Shown here in pieces: positions 16,708 to 24,840 of a DNA stretch of 45,493 nucleotides. The stretch is from NCBI GenBank assembly GCA_946186375.1, contig CAMHMZ010000018.1:1-45493 (forward strand), written 5' to 3'. Each line of letters opens with the position of its first letter. Position 1 is the first letter of the stretch. Both the position numbers and the translations under genes were made by a program. Below the pieces are notes generated by a model. The model worked only from the letters and a program-made list of their open reading frames with translations, made no database searches and was not told where the DNA came from. The stretch is from an uncultured Clostridia bacterium (lineage in GTDB: Bacteria; Bacillota; Clostridia; Oscillospirales; Oscillospiraceae).

Positions 16708-17760
16708 TCACTCCGTATAGCTCACGGTGTAGTAGGAATTGGTGAGCGTGAAATCCTCAATGAGGCCGCTGGTGCAGACGATGCGGTTATCGGTGGTGAT
16801 GAGGATCATCTGGAAGCCGCCGTAGGTGCGCCAGTAGTTGATGGCCGCCGTCTCGCCCAGAACGAACATCGCCGTCGACAGGCAGTCAGCCAGGGTGCCG
16901 TCCTCGCAGAGGATGGTCACGGAGGAGAGCGTGTTGTTGACGGGATAGCCTGTGTTGGGGCGGAGGATATGGTGATAAAACTGCCCGAAGGCGTCGGTGA
17001 AATTGCGCTGATAGGGGCCGCTCGTGACGATGGCCGTCTCGCCCACGTCCACGGTGCCGATGCTGCTGGAGGTGTTGTTGGGGTCGGTGATGGCGACGCG
17101 CCAAAGCTTGCCGTCGGGCTTGACGCCGAGGGTCTGCACGTTGCCGCCGAGAGAGATGATCCCGCTCGTGACGCCGGCGTTGCGCATGGCGTCAATGGCA
17201 TAGGCCGCGGTACAGCCCTTGGCGACGGCGGCAAAGCTCAGCATGCCGTAGGCGGGCAGATCGAGCGTGTGGCTGCCGTTGGGGAAGGTGTGGAGGTTTA
17301 CCTGATCGAAGCAGCGCAGCTTCACGCAGTCATAGATCTCCTGCTCGGTCGGGACATAATATTTCTGATCGACGAAGCCCCAGCGGCGGATGAGCGGATA
17401 GATCGACAGATCCAGGGCGCCGTTGCTGCGCTCATAGACCTCCTGCGCGGTGCTGATCATTTTGGCGACCTGTCCGGGGATGGAGACCGACTCTCCGTTG
17501 GCGTGGTTGATGAGATAGGTGATGCTGGTGTCGAGCTCGGGGTCGAGCATGCTGTCCATCGAGCGGATCACGCCCTCGGCCGACTGGATCCCGGCCTCGC
17601 GGTTCTTGCCGTAGGCTGTCAGCCACATGACCGTGTCCATGGCGAAGATCTCGGACTGGGCGACCCGCGTCTCCCCGCAGCCGGCCAGAGGCAGCAGCAA
17701 AAGCAGGCACAGCAGCGCCGCGAGCCATCTTGTTTTCAAAGAAAAGCGTTTCATATTCAT
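16708..17760 (-). CDS. apbE: FAD:protein FMN transferase ApbE, lipoprotein
   Basis: ApbE moves FMN from FAD onto a threonine in the SGAT-type motif of proteins such as RnfG. The 350-residue product begins with a lipoprotein signal (hydrophobic stretch ending LPLAGCG), so it is anchored outside the membrane where RnfG's flavin domain sits. Family marks are AMDTVM, DLSIYPLIRRWGF, AVAKGCTAAYAID, HHILRPNTGYP and the metal-binding ADCLSTAMF. ATG 17760 follows AGAGG at 5 bp; the earlier in-frame ATG at 17820 would put 20 residues before the signal peptide. Likely targets in this window are RnfG and RnfD. It is followed by recG. Confidence 0.94.
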   Translation of the reverse strand: MNMKRFSLKTRWLAALLCLLLLLPLAGCGETRVAQSEIFAMDTVMWLTAYGKNREAGIQSAEGVIRSMDSMLDPELDTSITYLINHANGESVSIPGQVAKMISTAQEVYERSNGALDLSIYPLIRRWGFVDQKYYVPTEQEIYDCVKLRCFDQVNLHTFPNGSHTLDLPAYGMLSFAAVAKGCTAAYAIDAMRNAGVTSGIISLGGNVQTLGVKPDGKLWRVAITDPNNTSSSIGTVDVGETAIVTSGPYQRNFTDAFGQFYHHILRPNTGYPVNNTLSSVTILCEDGTLADCLSTAMFVLGETAAINYWRTYGGFQMILITTDNRIVCTSGLIEDFTLTNSYYTVSYTE

Positions 17761-17834
17761 AGGAACCTCTGAATTGATCTCAGGCCGCGGCACAGAGCCG
17801 ACGGCTGCCGAAAAGTGCATTCATAATTCAAATC

Positions 17835-17863
17835 ATTATAACACAGCTTTACCAAAATGAAAA
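17835..17863 (-). promoter_or_regulatory. Putative apbE promoter
   Basis: On the minus strand, TTTTCA (17858-17863) and a perfect TATAAT (17835-17840) are 17 bp apart, about 75 bp before apbE. Confidence 0.6.
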
Positions 17864-17901
17864 GCCCGCAATCGCAGCGCATATCCCGCTTACTGTGAAT
17901 A

Positions 17902-18064
17902 ATACTGATACCCGATAGAAAGTAGACAAAGATTTGCGAGTCAGAATTGCGCCAGACAAGGCGGGCTCCGCAGAGCATAATGGAGATATATGGTCAAGGA
18001 GCTCAACGCAGTATGGCACAATTCTGGCCGCAAAGATTGTCTTGTTTTTATTGGGTATCAGTAT
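17902..18064. repeat. Palindromic element A, copy 2 (best-preserved)
   Basis: A 163-bp element whose ends are near-perfect inverted repeats: ATACTGATACCCGATAGAAA on the left and the complement ATACTGATACCCAATAAAAA on the right. Inner arms hold AGACAAAGATTTGCG and GACAATCTTTGCGGC. The centre is CGCAGAGCATAATGGA, then GATATATGGTCAAGGA. The gap 17761-18144 holds only this element, the apbE promoter and a terminator. Confidence 0.88.
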
Positions 18065-18065
18065 A

Positions 18066-18107
18066 AAACAGGATCCGGAGAAGGAGCACTCTTCCCGGAT
18101 CCTGTTT
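18066..18107 (-). terminator. Terminator of the licC-like operon
   Basis: On the minus strand AAACAGGATCCGG pairs with CCGGATCCTGTTT and is followed by a short TTTTAT tail. It lies 38 bp after the ATP-grasp stop codon. Confidence 0.75.
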
Positions 18108-18144
18108 CGTTATTCACGTTCCGCACCGCAGCGGCTGCTCCTCT

Positions 18145-19437
18145 TTATCGCGAGAGCCGTCTCGCCGTCTGTCTCAGCCGGTGGTAAAGCCTGCGCGCCA
18201 GCGCGTAGGGGAAGAAGCGGCGGAAATGCCGGTAGGGGCCGGAATCACGCGCATCACGCAGAAAGCGGAGCTCGGCCCGCAAAGCTTCGCGTCTCACGTC
18301 GGCGAGACTGATATAGCCGCGCGCGAACTCGTCCAGCATCACCTTTTCGTTTAGGAAACGAGTCTCTTCCTGTACGTCTGCCGGACGTGACGCTTCCTTT
18401 CCTTTCAGCAGCCGGTCGGCCAGCATGCCGGGAAGATTGATGCCGTGTTCGGTCAGCGCGTAGCCCGAGGAACCGAAGCGCAGATTGAGCTCCGTGAAGA
18501 AGAAGCGGCCCTCGCTGTCTTCGATCAGATCCACGTCGAAGAGGCCGACATAGCCGAGCCCGGCAACAAAGCGCTCCACGGCCTCAGCCAGGGCCTTTCG
18601 CTCGCCGAGCGGGACGAGGCGACCCGTCATGGCCACGCCGCGCTGATCCCCGTGCCCGTCGTAGTCGGCCGAGATGAGGCCGGGCACGAACACACCCTCC
18701 GGCGTGGAGACGCCCAGCAGCGCGTATTCGCGCCGGATCTCCAGATAGTCCTCGGCCAGCAGCACGAGCTCGTCGTCCGGGCAGTGCTCCAGGGCCTGCG
18801 CCATCGCACCGCGCAGCTCGCGCTCGCTGCCGCAGCGGCACATGGAGCCCTTGGACGTGTAAACGCTCATATCGGGCTTGACAAAGCAGGGATAGCGAAG
18901 CGCCTCCGGGATTTCGGCCAGCGGCGCGCCGCCGGCCGGGCTCCGGGAAACACGGATGCTCCGACCCTCGACCACGGGCAGACCCGCCTTCCGCGCCAGC
19001 TCCTTCTGCACCCTCTTGCTCATCAGCTGCTCCAGCGCACCGGCCTCCCCCCGCACGTTCGGGAGGAGAAAGCGCGCGTGCAGTTCGTCATAGTGCCGGT
19101 CCGCCGCACAGGCCACATAGTCGTCCGTCGGGATGAGGAGCTTCGGCTCCTGCCCGTCGGCAAGCGCCAGAAGGGCCTCGACGAGCCGGTGCTCGTCGCC
19201 CTCGGTCACACAGACGTGATAGCCGCTTACGGCACGGCTGAAGGCCTCCGGGCGGAGGCGGCCCGTGATCTGCCAGAACTTCGGTCGCTGCTGCAGCACG
19301 CGCAGCACCTCGACCTCATAGCCGGCGCGGCTGAGGGCGCGCGCGATGCTCAGATTGGAACCGTAATTCTGCCCCGAGATCAGCACGCGGGGCCTGCGCC
19401 CGTCCGCAGCGGAGCGGGCTTGTTTGGAAGCGTTCAT
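18145..19437 (-). CDS. ATP-grasp ligase, surface-decoration locus
   Basis: The 430-residue protein has an N-terminal Rossmann-like preATP-grasp domain (RVLISGQNYGSNLSIARAL), then an ATP-grasp fold with YPCFVKPDMSVYTSKG, LLAEDYLEI, GLFDVDLIED and the catalytic metal-site segment FTELNLRFGSSGYALTEHG. Such enzymes join a carboxylate to an amine, but the substrates cannot be read from sequence. ATG 19437 is chosen because GAGGA lies 6 bp before it. It follows the permease gene by 12 bp, the last of a three-gene operon with a LicC-like cytidylyltransferase, so a role in building or attaching a small surface group is inferred. The C-terminal 100 residues are Arg-rich and may touch the membrane. Confidence 0.8.
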   Translation of the reverse strand: MNASKQARSAADGRRPRVLISGQNYGSNLSIARALSRAGYEVEVLRVLQQRPKFWQITGRLRPEAFSRAVSGYHVCVTEGDEHRLVEALLALADGQEPKLLIPTDDYVACAADRHYDELHARFLLPNVRGEAGALEQLMSKRVQKELARKAGLPVVEGRSIRVSRSPAGGAPLAEIPEALRYPCFVKPDMSVYTSKGSMCRCGSERELRGAMAQALEHCPDDELVLLAEDYLEIRREYALLGVSTPEGVFVPGLISADYDGHGDQRGVAMTGRLVPLGERKALAEAVERFVAGLGYVGLFDVDLIEDSEGRFFFTELNLRFGSSGYALTEHGINLPGMLADRLLKGKEASRPADVQEETRFLNEKVMLDEFARGYISLADVRREALRAELRFLRDARDSGPYRHFRRFFPYALARRLYHRLRQTARRLSR

Positions 19438-19449
19438 ACTCATTCCTCG

Positions 19450-20901
19450 TCAGTTTTGACGGAACATGTCCTTCTGCCTGCGGTAGAAGGCAAGTCCGAG
19501 CAGGATCCACGCCAGCAGCATCAGATAGCTCTCTTTTCCGAAGTGCACACCGGACAGACCGGGGATCGGAACGAGCTGCAGGATGATAAAAGCGATCGTG
19601 AAGGCAACGCCCACCGAGGCCATGGCCTTCAGAAAGGCAGAGCCGTCTCCGTCGCGCTTCATCAGGATCAGCGTGCCGGCGCAGGTGAAGAAATAGCCGA
19701 TGCTCGCGCCGATGGCGCTCATGTCCACAAACCAGCCCAGCGCCTCGCGCCCGAGGATCGGGCCGGAGAGGCTGACGAGGATGCAGAACAAAACGGCGTT
19801 GCGCGGCGTGCCGTAGCGGGGATCCACCACGCCGAACCAGGCGGGCAGATAGCCGTCGCGGCTCATGGAGAAGATGAGGCGCGAGGAGGCGAGATAGAAG
19901 CCCATGATCCCGCTGAGCACGGCGCAGCTGACGCCGAGCCCGATCAGGACCTTGCCGAAGACGCCCAGCAGCTCCTCGGCGGCGATGAGCAGCACCCAGT
20001 CGCCCGCCATCACGCGCTCCGGCCAGTTTTCCAGCGCGGCCGCGGCCACGGTGTTGTTGGAGACATAGACGAAGCAGCCGAAAACGATCGCCACGATCAT
20101 GATGCCGCTGACTTTTTTGAGACTGAAATTGAATTCCTCCACGGCCTGGGGGATCGCGTCGAAGCCGACGTAGGCCCAGGGGGCGATCGCAAAGGTGGCG
20201 AGAACGGCGCCCAGAACGCCCGAGACGCCCCGGTGGGCGTAGCGTTCGATCTCAGCCGTGGTCGCGCCGTTTGCAATGGCGGCTGCCTTGTCAAAGCCCC
20301 AGACCGGCTGGAGATGCACGCCCTTTTCCTTTGCAGCAAGGAGAGCGGAGACGAAGAGGGCGAACACGCAGGCGATCAAAAGACTGCTCAAAATCGTCTG
20401 CACGATGCCGGCCTTCCGGACCCCGATCAGGTTCAGATAACCAAGCAGGATCAGGATCGCGAGCGAGAGCAGCATTTCGCCCAGATAGATGTCGAAGCCC
20501 GCAACGCTGTAGTGAAAGCCGAATTTCAGCACGTCGGCGCTCCCGTCGAGTCCGTCGACGATCAGCCCGATCGCAGTGCTGTTCATGGGGACGTTCGTGA
20601 GATAAGCGACGACGAGGAACCAACCGCAGAGAAAGGCCAGACGCTTGCCGAAGCAGCGCTTGGCAAAGGAAAACTCGCCGCCCGCACTGGGCATCTTCGG
20701 CACCATGTAGGCGTAGGAGAAGGCGATGATGATCATGACAAGCGCGCCGAGGACCATGGCGATCGCCGTCCCGGCCACGCCGGAATTCGAGAGGAACTTC
20801 TTGCCGGGATTGATGAAGGAGCCCCAGCCGATCACGCAGCCGAAGGCGAGGGCCCACACGTTCATGGGCGTGAGCTGCCGGCGGAGACCGTTTTTATCCA
20901 T
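19450..20901 (-). CDS. APC family amino acid/amine permease
   Basis: The 483-residue protein has about twelve membrane spans and APC-superfamily marks: GCVIGWGSFINPG at the first span and FAIAPWAYVGFDAIPQAVEEF in the middle. Substrates of the family are amino acids and amines. ATG 20901 has GGAGGG 8 bp before it and overlaps the end of the licC-like gene by 8 bp, so the two are translationally coupled. The open frame extends upstream through the licC-like gene in another frame, which is a shadow. In lic loci the comparable place is taken by a choline permease (LicB), so an amine or amino acid feeding the pathway is a reasonable inference. Confidence 0.88.
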   Translation of the reverse strand: MDKNGLRRQLTPMNVWALAFGCVIGWGSFINPGKKFLSNSGVAGTAIAMVLGALVMIIIAFSYAYMVPKMPSAGGEFSFAKRCFGKRLAFLCGWFLVVAYLTNVPMNSTAIGLIVDGLDGSADVLKFGFHYSVAGFDIYLGEMLLSLAILILLGYLNLIGVRKAGIVQTILSSLLIACVFALFVSALLAAKEKGVHLQPVWGFDKAAAIANGATTAEIERYAHRGVSGVLGAVLATFAIAPWAYVGFDAIPQAVEEFNFSLKKVSGIMIVAIVFGCFVYVSNNTVAAAALENWPERVMAGDWVLLIAAEELLGVFGKVLIGLGVSCAVLSGIMGFYLASSRLIFSMSRDGYLPAWFGVVDPRYGTPRNAVLFCILVSLSGPILGREALGWFVDMSAIGASIGYFFTCAGTLILMKRDGDGSAFLKAMASVGVAFTIAFIILQLVPIPGLSGVHFGKESYLMLLAWILLGLAFYRRQKDMFRQN

Positions 20902-21796
20902 TGTCAAAGCCCTCCGTGCAGTAGCTCCGGTCAACGGCCCTGAGCTCGCGGTAGGTGTCGATCTCCAGCACGTCGCTCTCTGCGCAGGGCTGCAGCTCCA
21001 CGCGATAGTTTTCACGCCGATAGACCAGCGGCACCTGCTCCCAGAAGCGCTCCTTGCCGCCGGGGGAGGCGAAGACCGCGGGAATGTCGTCACAGAGCTT
21101 CTTCCCGTCAGCCTCGTTCCAATAGGAGATGCCGACCATCTGCCAGCAGTCGAGCCCGCCAACCTTTTCGGCCGTGATCACGCCGTCAGAGACGTCAAAG
21201 CACCAGTCGTCGGTGCGATCGACCTTGAAGCCGAGAAAGTCAGAACCGTAATGGTACTTGCGGATCACCGCGGGGTTGTAGAGCAGAAGATCCGCCTCGA
21301 ATACGTAGGCGTTGCAGAGCAGATCCCTCGCCGCGAGCGCGGAGGAGATGTTGTTGGACTCGTTGTAAAGCGGGTTTTCGAGAAAGCGGAGCATCGGATA
21401 TTTATAGAGGAGCTGATCGAACTGCTCGGACAGATAGCCGCGCACGATGTAAAGCTCCTCGATCCCGACGCGCAGACAGGCGTCGATCAGCCCGTCGATG
21501 ATGCGCTCGCCGTGCACGCGTACCAAAGGCTTGGGCGTGTTCAGCGTGATCGGGACAAGCCGCGTTCCGAAGCCCGCGGCGATAAAAACGGCACGCTTGA
21601 CGCGGTAGGGCTCCAAAGCGTTCAAGCCGAGCGGGGTGATCTCCCCGCTTGAAACAAATCCGGCTTCGCTGAGCTCCCGCATCGTGCGGTTGACGGTGCC
21701 GAGAGACATCCCGGTGCGCTTCTGGATCAGCCTCTGTGAGAGCGGCTCTTCCGCCAGCAGCACGAGGATATCGAACTGTTTTCTGCTCAAGGACAT
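20894..21796 (-). CDS. Winged-helix/LicC-like cytidylyltransferase fusion
   Basis: The 300-residue protein begins with a winged-helix DNA-binding domain (about residues 1-60; QRLIQKRTGMSLGTVNRTM is the recognition region), then a nucleotidyltransferase domain from about residue 67 with FIAAGFGTRLVPITLNTPKP. The layout and motifs such as NPLYNESNNISSA match CTP:phosphocholine cytidylyltransferases (LicC). Some relatives also carry a LicA-type kinase at the C-terminus; this one stops after the transferase domain. It has its own consensus-like promoter, so the DNA-binding domain may regulate this operon. The product would be a CDP-activated small head group, choline or another amine. Confidence 0.85.
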   Translation of the reverse strand: MSLSRKQFDILVLLAEEPLSQRLIQKRTGMSLGTVNRTMRELSEAGFVSSGEITPLGLNALEPYRVKRAVFIAAGFGTRLVPITLNTPKPLVRVHGERIIDGLIDACLRVGIEELYIVRGYLSEQFDQLLYKYPMLRFLENPLYNESNNISSALAARDLLCNAYVFEADLLLYNPAVIRKYHYGSDFLGFKVDRTDDWCFDVSDGVITAEKVGGLDCWQMVGISYWNEADGKKLCDDIPAVFASPGGKERFWEQVPLVYRRENYRVELQPCAESDVLEIDTYRELRAVDRSYCTEGFDNG

Positions 21797-21828
21797 GCCT
21801 GCACTTCCGTTTCCTGTGGAGTGCCATC

Positions 21829-21857
21829 AGTTTAACTGTTCCTGTTTAATTTGTCAA
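21829..21857 (-). promoter_or_regulatory. Promoter of the licC-like operon
   Basis: On the minus strand a perfect TTGACA (21852-21857) and TAAACT (21829-21834) are 17 bp apart, 32 bp before the start codon. The spacer region contains two related strings, TTAAACAG and CAGTTAAAC, that could be an operator for the encoded winged helix. Confidence 0.75.
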
Positions 21858-21972
21858 TAGCTAAAATTGGAACACATAAAAAAGAAGCAAAAGCAGAAGA
21901 GAATGGAAACGGCTGCTTTGCTTCGTGTTCACGAGAAGAAAAAATGAAGCAGAAAAGAGAACAATGACACTC

Positions 21973-21999
21973 AAAAAACATCCCCCCGGCGGGGGGATG
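21973..21999 (-). terminator. Terminator of the licD unit
   Basis: On the minus strand CATCCCCCC and GGGGGGATG pair around GCC and are followed by TTTTTT. It separates the licD transcript from the licC-like operon. The stretch 21858-21972 is AT-rich and shows no gene. Confidence 0.88.
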
Positions 22000-22002
22000 A
22001 GA

Positions 22003-22830
22003 TCAGGCGTCCGGCTTCTCCCGGACAACGCGGATAAAATGGCTCTTTCGTTCGCCCGGAGGGGGCGGCTGCCGATAATTGCCGTACATATCCGTCAGAT
22101 AGCGGTCATAATCGGGGATGGCAGGCAAGAGGGCGTCCTCAAAGCGCAGTTGGATGAGACCGTCAAAATCGTCGGGGGGCACGGTCTCGTTCAGCCCGTC
22201 GATGGACGAGCTCACCGGCGCTGCAAGCGGGGAAGTCTCCATCTCGTAGCGGCGGCAGATCGCATCGATTCTCGCGGCGAGGCGCTTTGCGCCGATGATC
22301 CTTGCCAAAGCGCGCAGCACGCCCTTGAACAGGGCCTTGAAGCGCGTTTTCCCGCTGCCGCGACGCGCGGCCGTGAGGGCCAGCAGGAAGCGCAGCGCAT
22401 TGACGCGGCGGTAATGCCGTTTCTGCGCGCCGAGACCGGCCGGGAGCCCGTCCACCGGGAAGACGTCGATGCCGAGATAGTCCGCGCCCGGCTCGTCCAG
22501 ATAGGGCGTCGGCGCGCGCAATCTCGTGTCGCAGAGCTTCCCGTGCGCAAAGCTCAGGCCTTCGCGCAGCCCGTTCAGATAGAGCGTGCCGGCCGGAAAG
22601 GCATCCTCCCCGGCGTCGAGAAGGCTCTGCAGCTTTTCAAAATCCGCCCGCGGCATGAAAACGTCTACGTCGTCGTCCCAGGGAATGAAGCCGCCCTCCC
22701 GGACGGCGCCGAGGAGCGTCCCGGCGCAGAGAGAATAGCGCAGCGCGTTTCGGCGGCAGAAAGCGTCGAACTGCTTGAGCAGCGCCAGCCCTGCCAGCTG
22801 GATCTCCTGCAGTGTCAGTGTTTCTTCCAT
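22003..22830 (-). CDS. licD: LicD family phosphotransferase
   Basis: LicD proteins attach phosphocholine (or a similar phospho group) from a CDP carrier to surface glycans. The 275-residue product has the defining early segment: LCAGTLLGAVREGGFIPWDDDVD, with metal-binding aspartates at residues 52-54 and 56. ATG 22830 is chosen; a TTG at 22842 overlapping the previous gene is possible but lacks a better site. It overlaps or abuts the end of the PPC gene and ends at a terminator. Together with the LicC-like enzyme and permease it outlines a decoration pathway, although the two lie in separate transcripts. Confidence 0.9.
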   Translation of the reverse strand: MEETLTLQEIQLAGLALLKQFDAFCRRNALRYSLCAGTLLGAVREGGFIPWDDDVDVFMPRADFEKLQSLLDAGEDAFPAGTLYLNGLREGLSFAHGKLCDTRLRAPTPYLDEPGADYLGIDVFPVDGLPAGLGAQKRHYRRVNALRFLLALTAARRGSGKTRFKALFKGVLRALARIIGAKRLAARIDAICRRYEMETSPLAAPVSSSIDGLNETVPPDDFDGLIQLRFEDALLPAIPDYDRYLTDMYGNYRQPPPPGERKSHFIRVVREKPDA

Positions 22831-22834
22831 CTTC

Positions 22835-23257
22835 TCAGTCAAAGCGGAAGAGGTTCAGCCCCACCTCGGGGTCGGCCTCGCGGTCGACGCGCCCGTCGAT
22901 CACGCGCAATATCAGCTCGCAGGTGGCACTGATCACGGCGCGGTTGAGGTGGCCGCCGAAGACCTTCCCCTCCGCGTCTCCCGCGCTCATGTGCAGATGG
23001 GCGTAATATTCGCCGTCCATCGTGCTCACGGTGCCGGTGAGGGAGACGATCTCGAAGGCGCCCTCGAAGCGGTTGGCCTTATATTGCTTCGTCCCAGTGT
23101 TGAACACGCCCACGGTGAAGTCATTCACAGCGCCGAGAGCGCTCACCTCGGCGAGCTTCACCTGCTCGCGCAGACACACCGCGCGCAGCTGCTCGAGAAT
23201 CTCCTCGCCGCGGTCGAAGCGCGCGACGATCGTATCGCCAAAACGTCTGTAGTCCAT
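22835..23257 (-). CDS. PPC/DUF296 domain protein
   Basis: The 140-residue protein is a single PPC (plant and prokaryote conserved, DUF296) domain: the conserved YYAHLHMSAGDAEGKVFGGHL block is at residues 84-104, with metal-binding-type histidines at 87, 89 and 103. In plants the domain is part of AT-hook proteins; bacterial single-domain forms are of unknown function and usually trimeric. AAGGAAGG precedes ATG 23257. It is the first gene of a short transcript with licD. Confidence 0.88.
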   Translation of the reverse strand: MDYRRFGDTIVARFDRGEEILEQLRAVCLREQVKLAEVSALGAVNDFTVGVFNTGTKQYKANRFEGAFEIVSLTGTVSTMDGEYYAHLHMSAGDAEGKVFGGHLNRAVISATCELILRVIDGRVDREADPEVGLNLFRFD

Positions 23258-23274
23258 GGGGAACCTTCCTTTTT

Positions 23275-23310
23275 CGCTTGATGGGAAGAGACAGGCGGCC
23301 TCTTCAAGCG
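23275..23310 (-). promoter_or_regulatory. Leader hairpin before the PPC gene
   Basis: On the minus strand CGCTTGAAGAG and CTCTTcccaTCAAGCG pair to form an interrupted stem between the promoter and the ribosome binding site. No T-run follows directly, so it may influence translation or RNA stability rather than stop transcription. Confidence 0.4.
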
Positions 23311-23319
23311 TTTTTCTCC

Positions 23320-23348
23320 ATTATACACATAAATGCCGCCCGAAGCAA
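23320..23348 (-). promoter_or_regulatory. Promoter of the PPC-licD unit
   Basis: On the minus strand TTGCTT (23343-23348) and TATAAT (23320-23325) are 17 bp apart, about 60 bp before the PPC start. Confidence 0.65.
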
Positions 23349-23392
23349 GACAAACCGGCTGCCGCAGGGCTTGTGCGCTCGCAAGCGAGCCT

Positions 23393-24172
23393 TCAGGCGT
23401 CTATGAACAGCTCGTCGATGGCAGACAGAGCGGCCTTGCCGGACAGAAAGATCTTATCTCCCTCCCGCCGGCAGTACAGCGTGCCGCCGCGCCGGGACGC
23501 CTGATAGGCCACGAGCTCCTCGCGGCCCAGTCGGTCGGCCCAGTAGGGGATGATGTGGCAATGGCCGGAGCCGCAGACCGGATCCTCCGCCACGGAGAGC
23601 TTGGGGGCGAAGCTGCGGGAGACGCAGTCCGTGTCCCGGCCGCGGGCAGTGACATGCAGCAGCAGACCGTCGATCTCTTTGATCTTCTCCAGATCCGGCT
23701 TCAGGCTGCGCACGGCCTCCTCACTGTCGAGCACGCACAGCAGATCGCGCGCAAGATAGGCCTCCCGGACCGGTACGCCCAGGGCCTCCTCCATCTGCGC
23801 GGTCACCGCTGTTTTCTTAAGCTCATAGGCGGGAAACTCCATCTGGAGCAGCTCGCCGCGCCGCTGAACGGTCAGGTCGCCGGAGAGGGTGGTGAACACG
23901 ATCTCCTCCGCGTCCTGCTCGTAAAAGCGCAGCAGTACATAGGCGCTTGCCAGTGTCGCGTGCCCGCAGAGGTCGATCTCCCCGCCGGGCGTAAACCAGC
24001 GCAGGCGGTATTTTTCGCCTTCCCGGACGAGGAAGGCCGTCTCGGAAAAATTGTTCTCGCGGGTGATGTCCATCATCAGCTCCTCCGGGAGCCACCTGTC
24101 CAGAACACAGACCGCGGCCTGGTTGCCGTGAAAGACCCGGTCGGTAAAGGCGTCAACGATATACTGCTTCAT
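23393..24172 (-). CDS. PhzF family isomerase-like protein
   Basis: The 259-residue protein has the PhzF fold marks: YIVDAFTDRVFHGNQAAV at the start, NNFSETAF with the catalytic-type E44, TPGGEIDLCGHATLA and DPVCGSGHCHIIPYW. PhzF isomerises a phenazine precursor, but most family members are uncharacterised epimerase/isomerase-like enzymes, and no phenazine genes are present. ATG 24172 follows CGGAGG at 9 bp and overlaps the stop of the acetyltransferase gene by 4 bp. Confidence 0.88.
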   Translation of the reverse strand: MKQYIVDAFTDRVFHGNQAAVCVLDRWLPEELMMDITRENNFSETAFLVREGEKYRLRWFTPGGEIDLCGHATLASAYVLLRFYEQDAEEIVFTTLSGDLTVQRRGELLQMEFPAYELKKTAVTAQMEEALGVPVREAYLARDLLCVLDSEEAVRSLKPDLEKIKEIDGLLLHVTARGRDTDCVSRSFAPKLSVAEDPVCGSGHCHIIPYWADRLGREELVAYQASRRGGTLYCRREGDKIFLSGKAALSAIDELFIDA

Positions 24173-24807
24173 GTGGTTTTTCCTCCGTCTGTTTGCTCTG
24201 TTTTGCTTTCTTCCATCCGGTCGGTGTCTGTGATGGGGCGGATCACCCGACAGGGGACGCCCGCGGCGAAGACTCCGGCGGGGATATCCCGCGTCACGAC
24301 GCTGCCCGCGCCGATCACGCTGCCCGCGCCGACGGTCACGCCGCCGCAGACGGTGACGTTCCCGGCCAGCCAGCAATTATTCTCAATGGTGATGGGCTTT
24401 GCGTATTCCCTGTCCGTCAGCGCTCCGTCTGCGCGTCGGTAGAGGTTTCGCTCCTGCCAGCGAAGGGGATGCACCGGGGTCAGCAGGGAGACGTTCGGCC
24501 CCATGAAGACGTTTTCTCCGATCGTCACGGGCGCGCAGTCCAGACAGGTGAAGTTGAAATTGACATAGGAGTTTCGGCCGAAGGCCGTGAAGCAGCCGTA
24601 GTCAAACTGCAGCGGCCCCTGCAGATAGCTGTTCTTGCCCAGCGAAGGCACGAGCTGCCGCAGGATCTCCGCACGCTCCTCAAGCTCTGTCTCAAGCGTG
24701 TCGTTATAACGCTTGCTGAGGGCGTGCGCCCTTTCCCGCAGCGCCAGAAGCTCGGCGTCCGCCGGGTCATAGAGCTTCCCGGCGAGCATTTTTTCCTTTT
24801 CGGTCAT
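24169..24807 (-). CDS. Maltose/galactoside O-acetyltransferase family protein
   Basis: The 212-residue protein has the N-terminal maltose acetyltransferase segment (MLAGKLYDPADAELLALRER) and a left-handed beta helix with hexapeptide repeats, including VTIGENVFMGPNVSLLTPVH with the catalytic-type histidine, and VTVGAGSVIGAGSVVTRDIP. It would acetylate a sugar or similar acceptor using acetyl-CoA. ATG 24807 is preferred over ATG 24813 for spacing to GGGAGGGG. It is coupled to the PhzF-like gene by an ATGA overlap. Confidence 0.9.
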   Translation of the reverse strand: MTEKEKMLAGKLYDPADAELLALRERAHALSKRYNDTLETELEERAEILRQLVPSLGKNSYLQGPLQFDYGCFTAFGRNSYVNFNFTCLDCAPVTIGENVFMGPNVSLLTPVHPLRWQERNLYRRADGALTDREYAKPITIENNCWLAGNVTVCGGVTVGAGSVIGAGSVVTRDIPAGVFAAGVPCRVIRPITDTDRMEESKTEQTDGGKTT

Positions 24808-24840
24808 TCTCATGCCCCTCCCATATCCGGTGTGTAAAAA

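Noticed and set aside
18445..20943. Plus-strand 832-residue frame opposite the ATP-grasp and permease genes
   Set aside because: It crosses two convincing minus-strand genes and has shadow-type composition (Asp/Ala/His/Gln-rich).
21871..21972. Small gene in the licC-licD spacer
   Set aside because: AT-rich with ATG codons, but no frame with a ribosome binding site and useful length.
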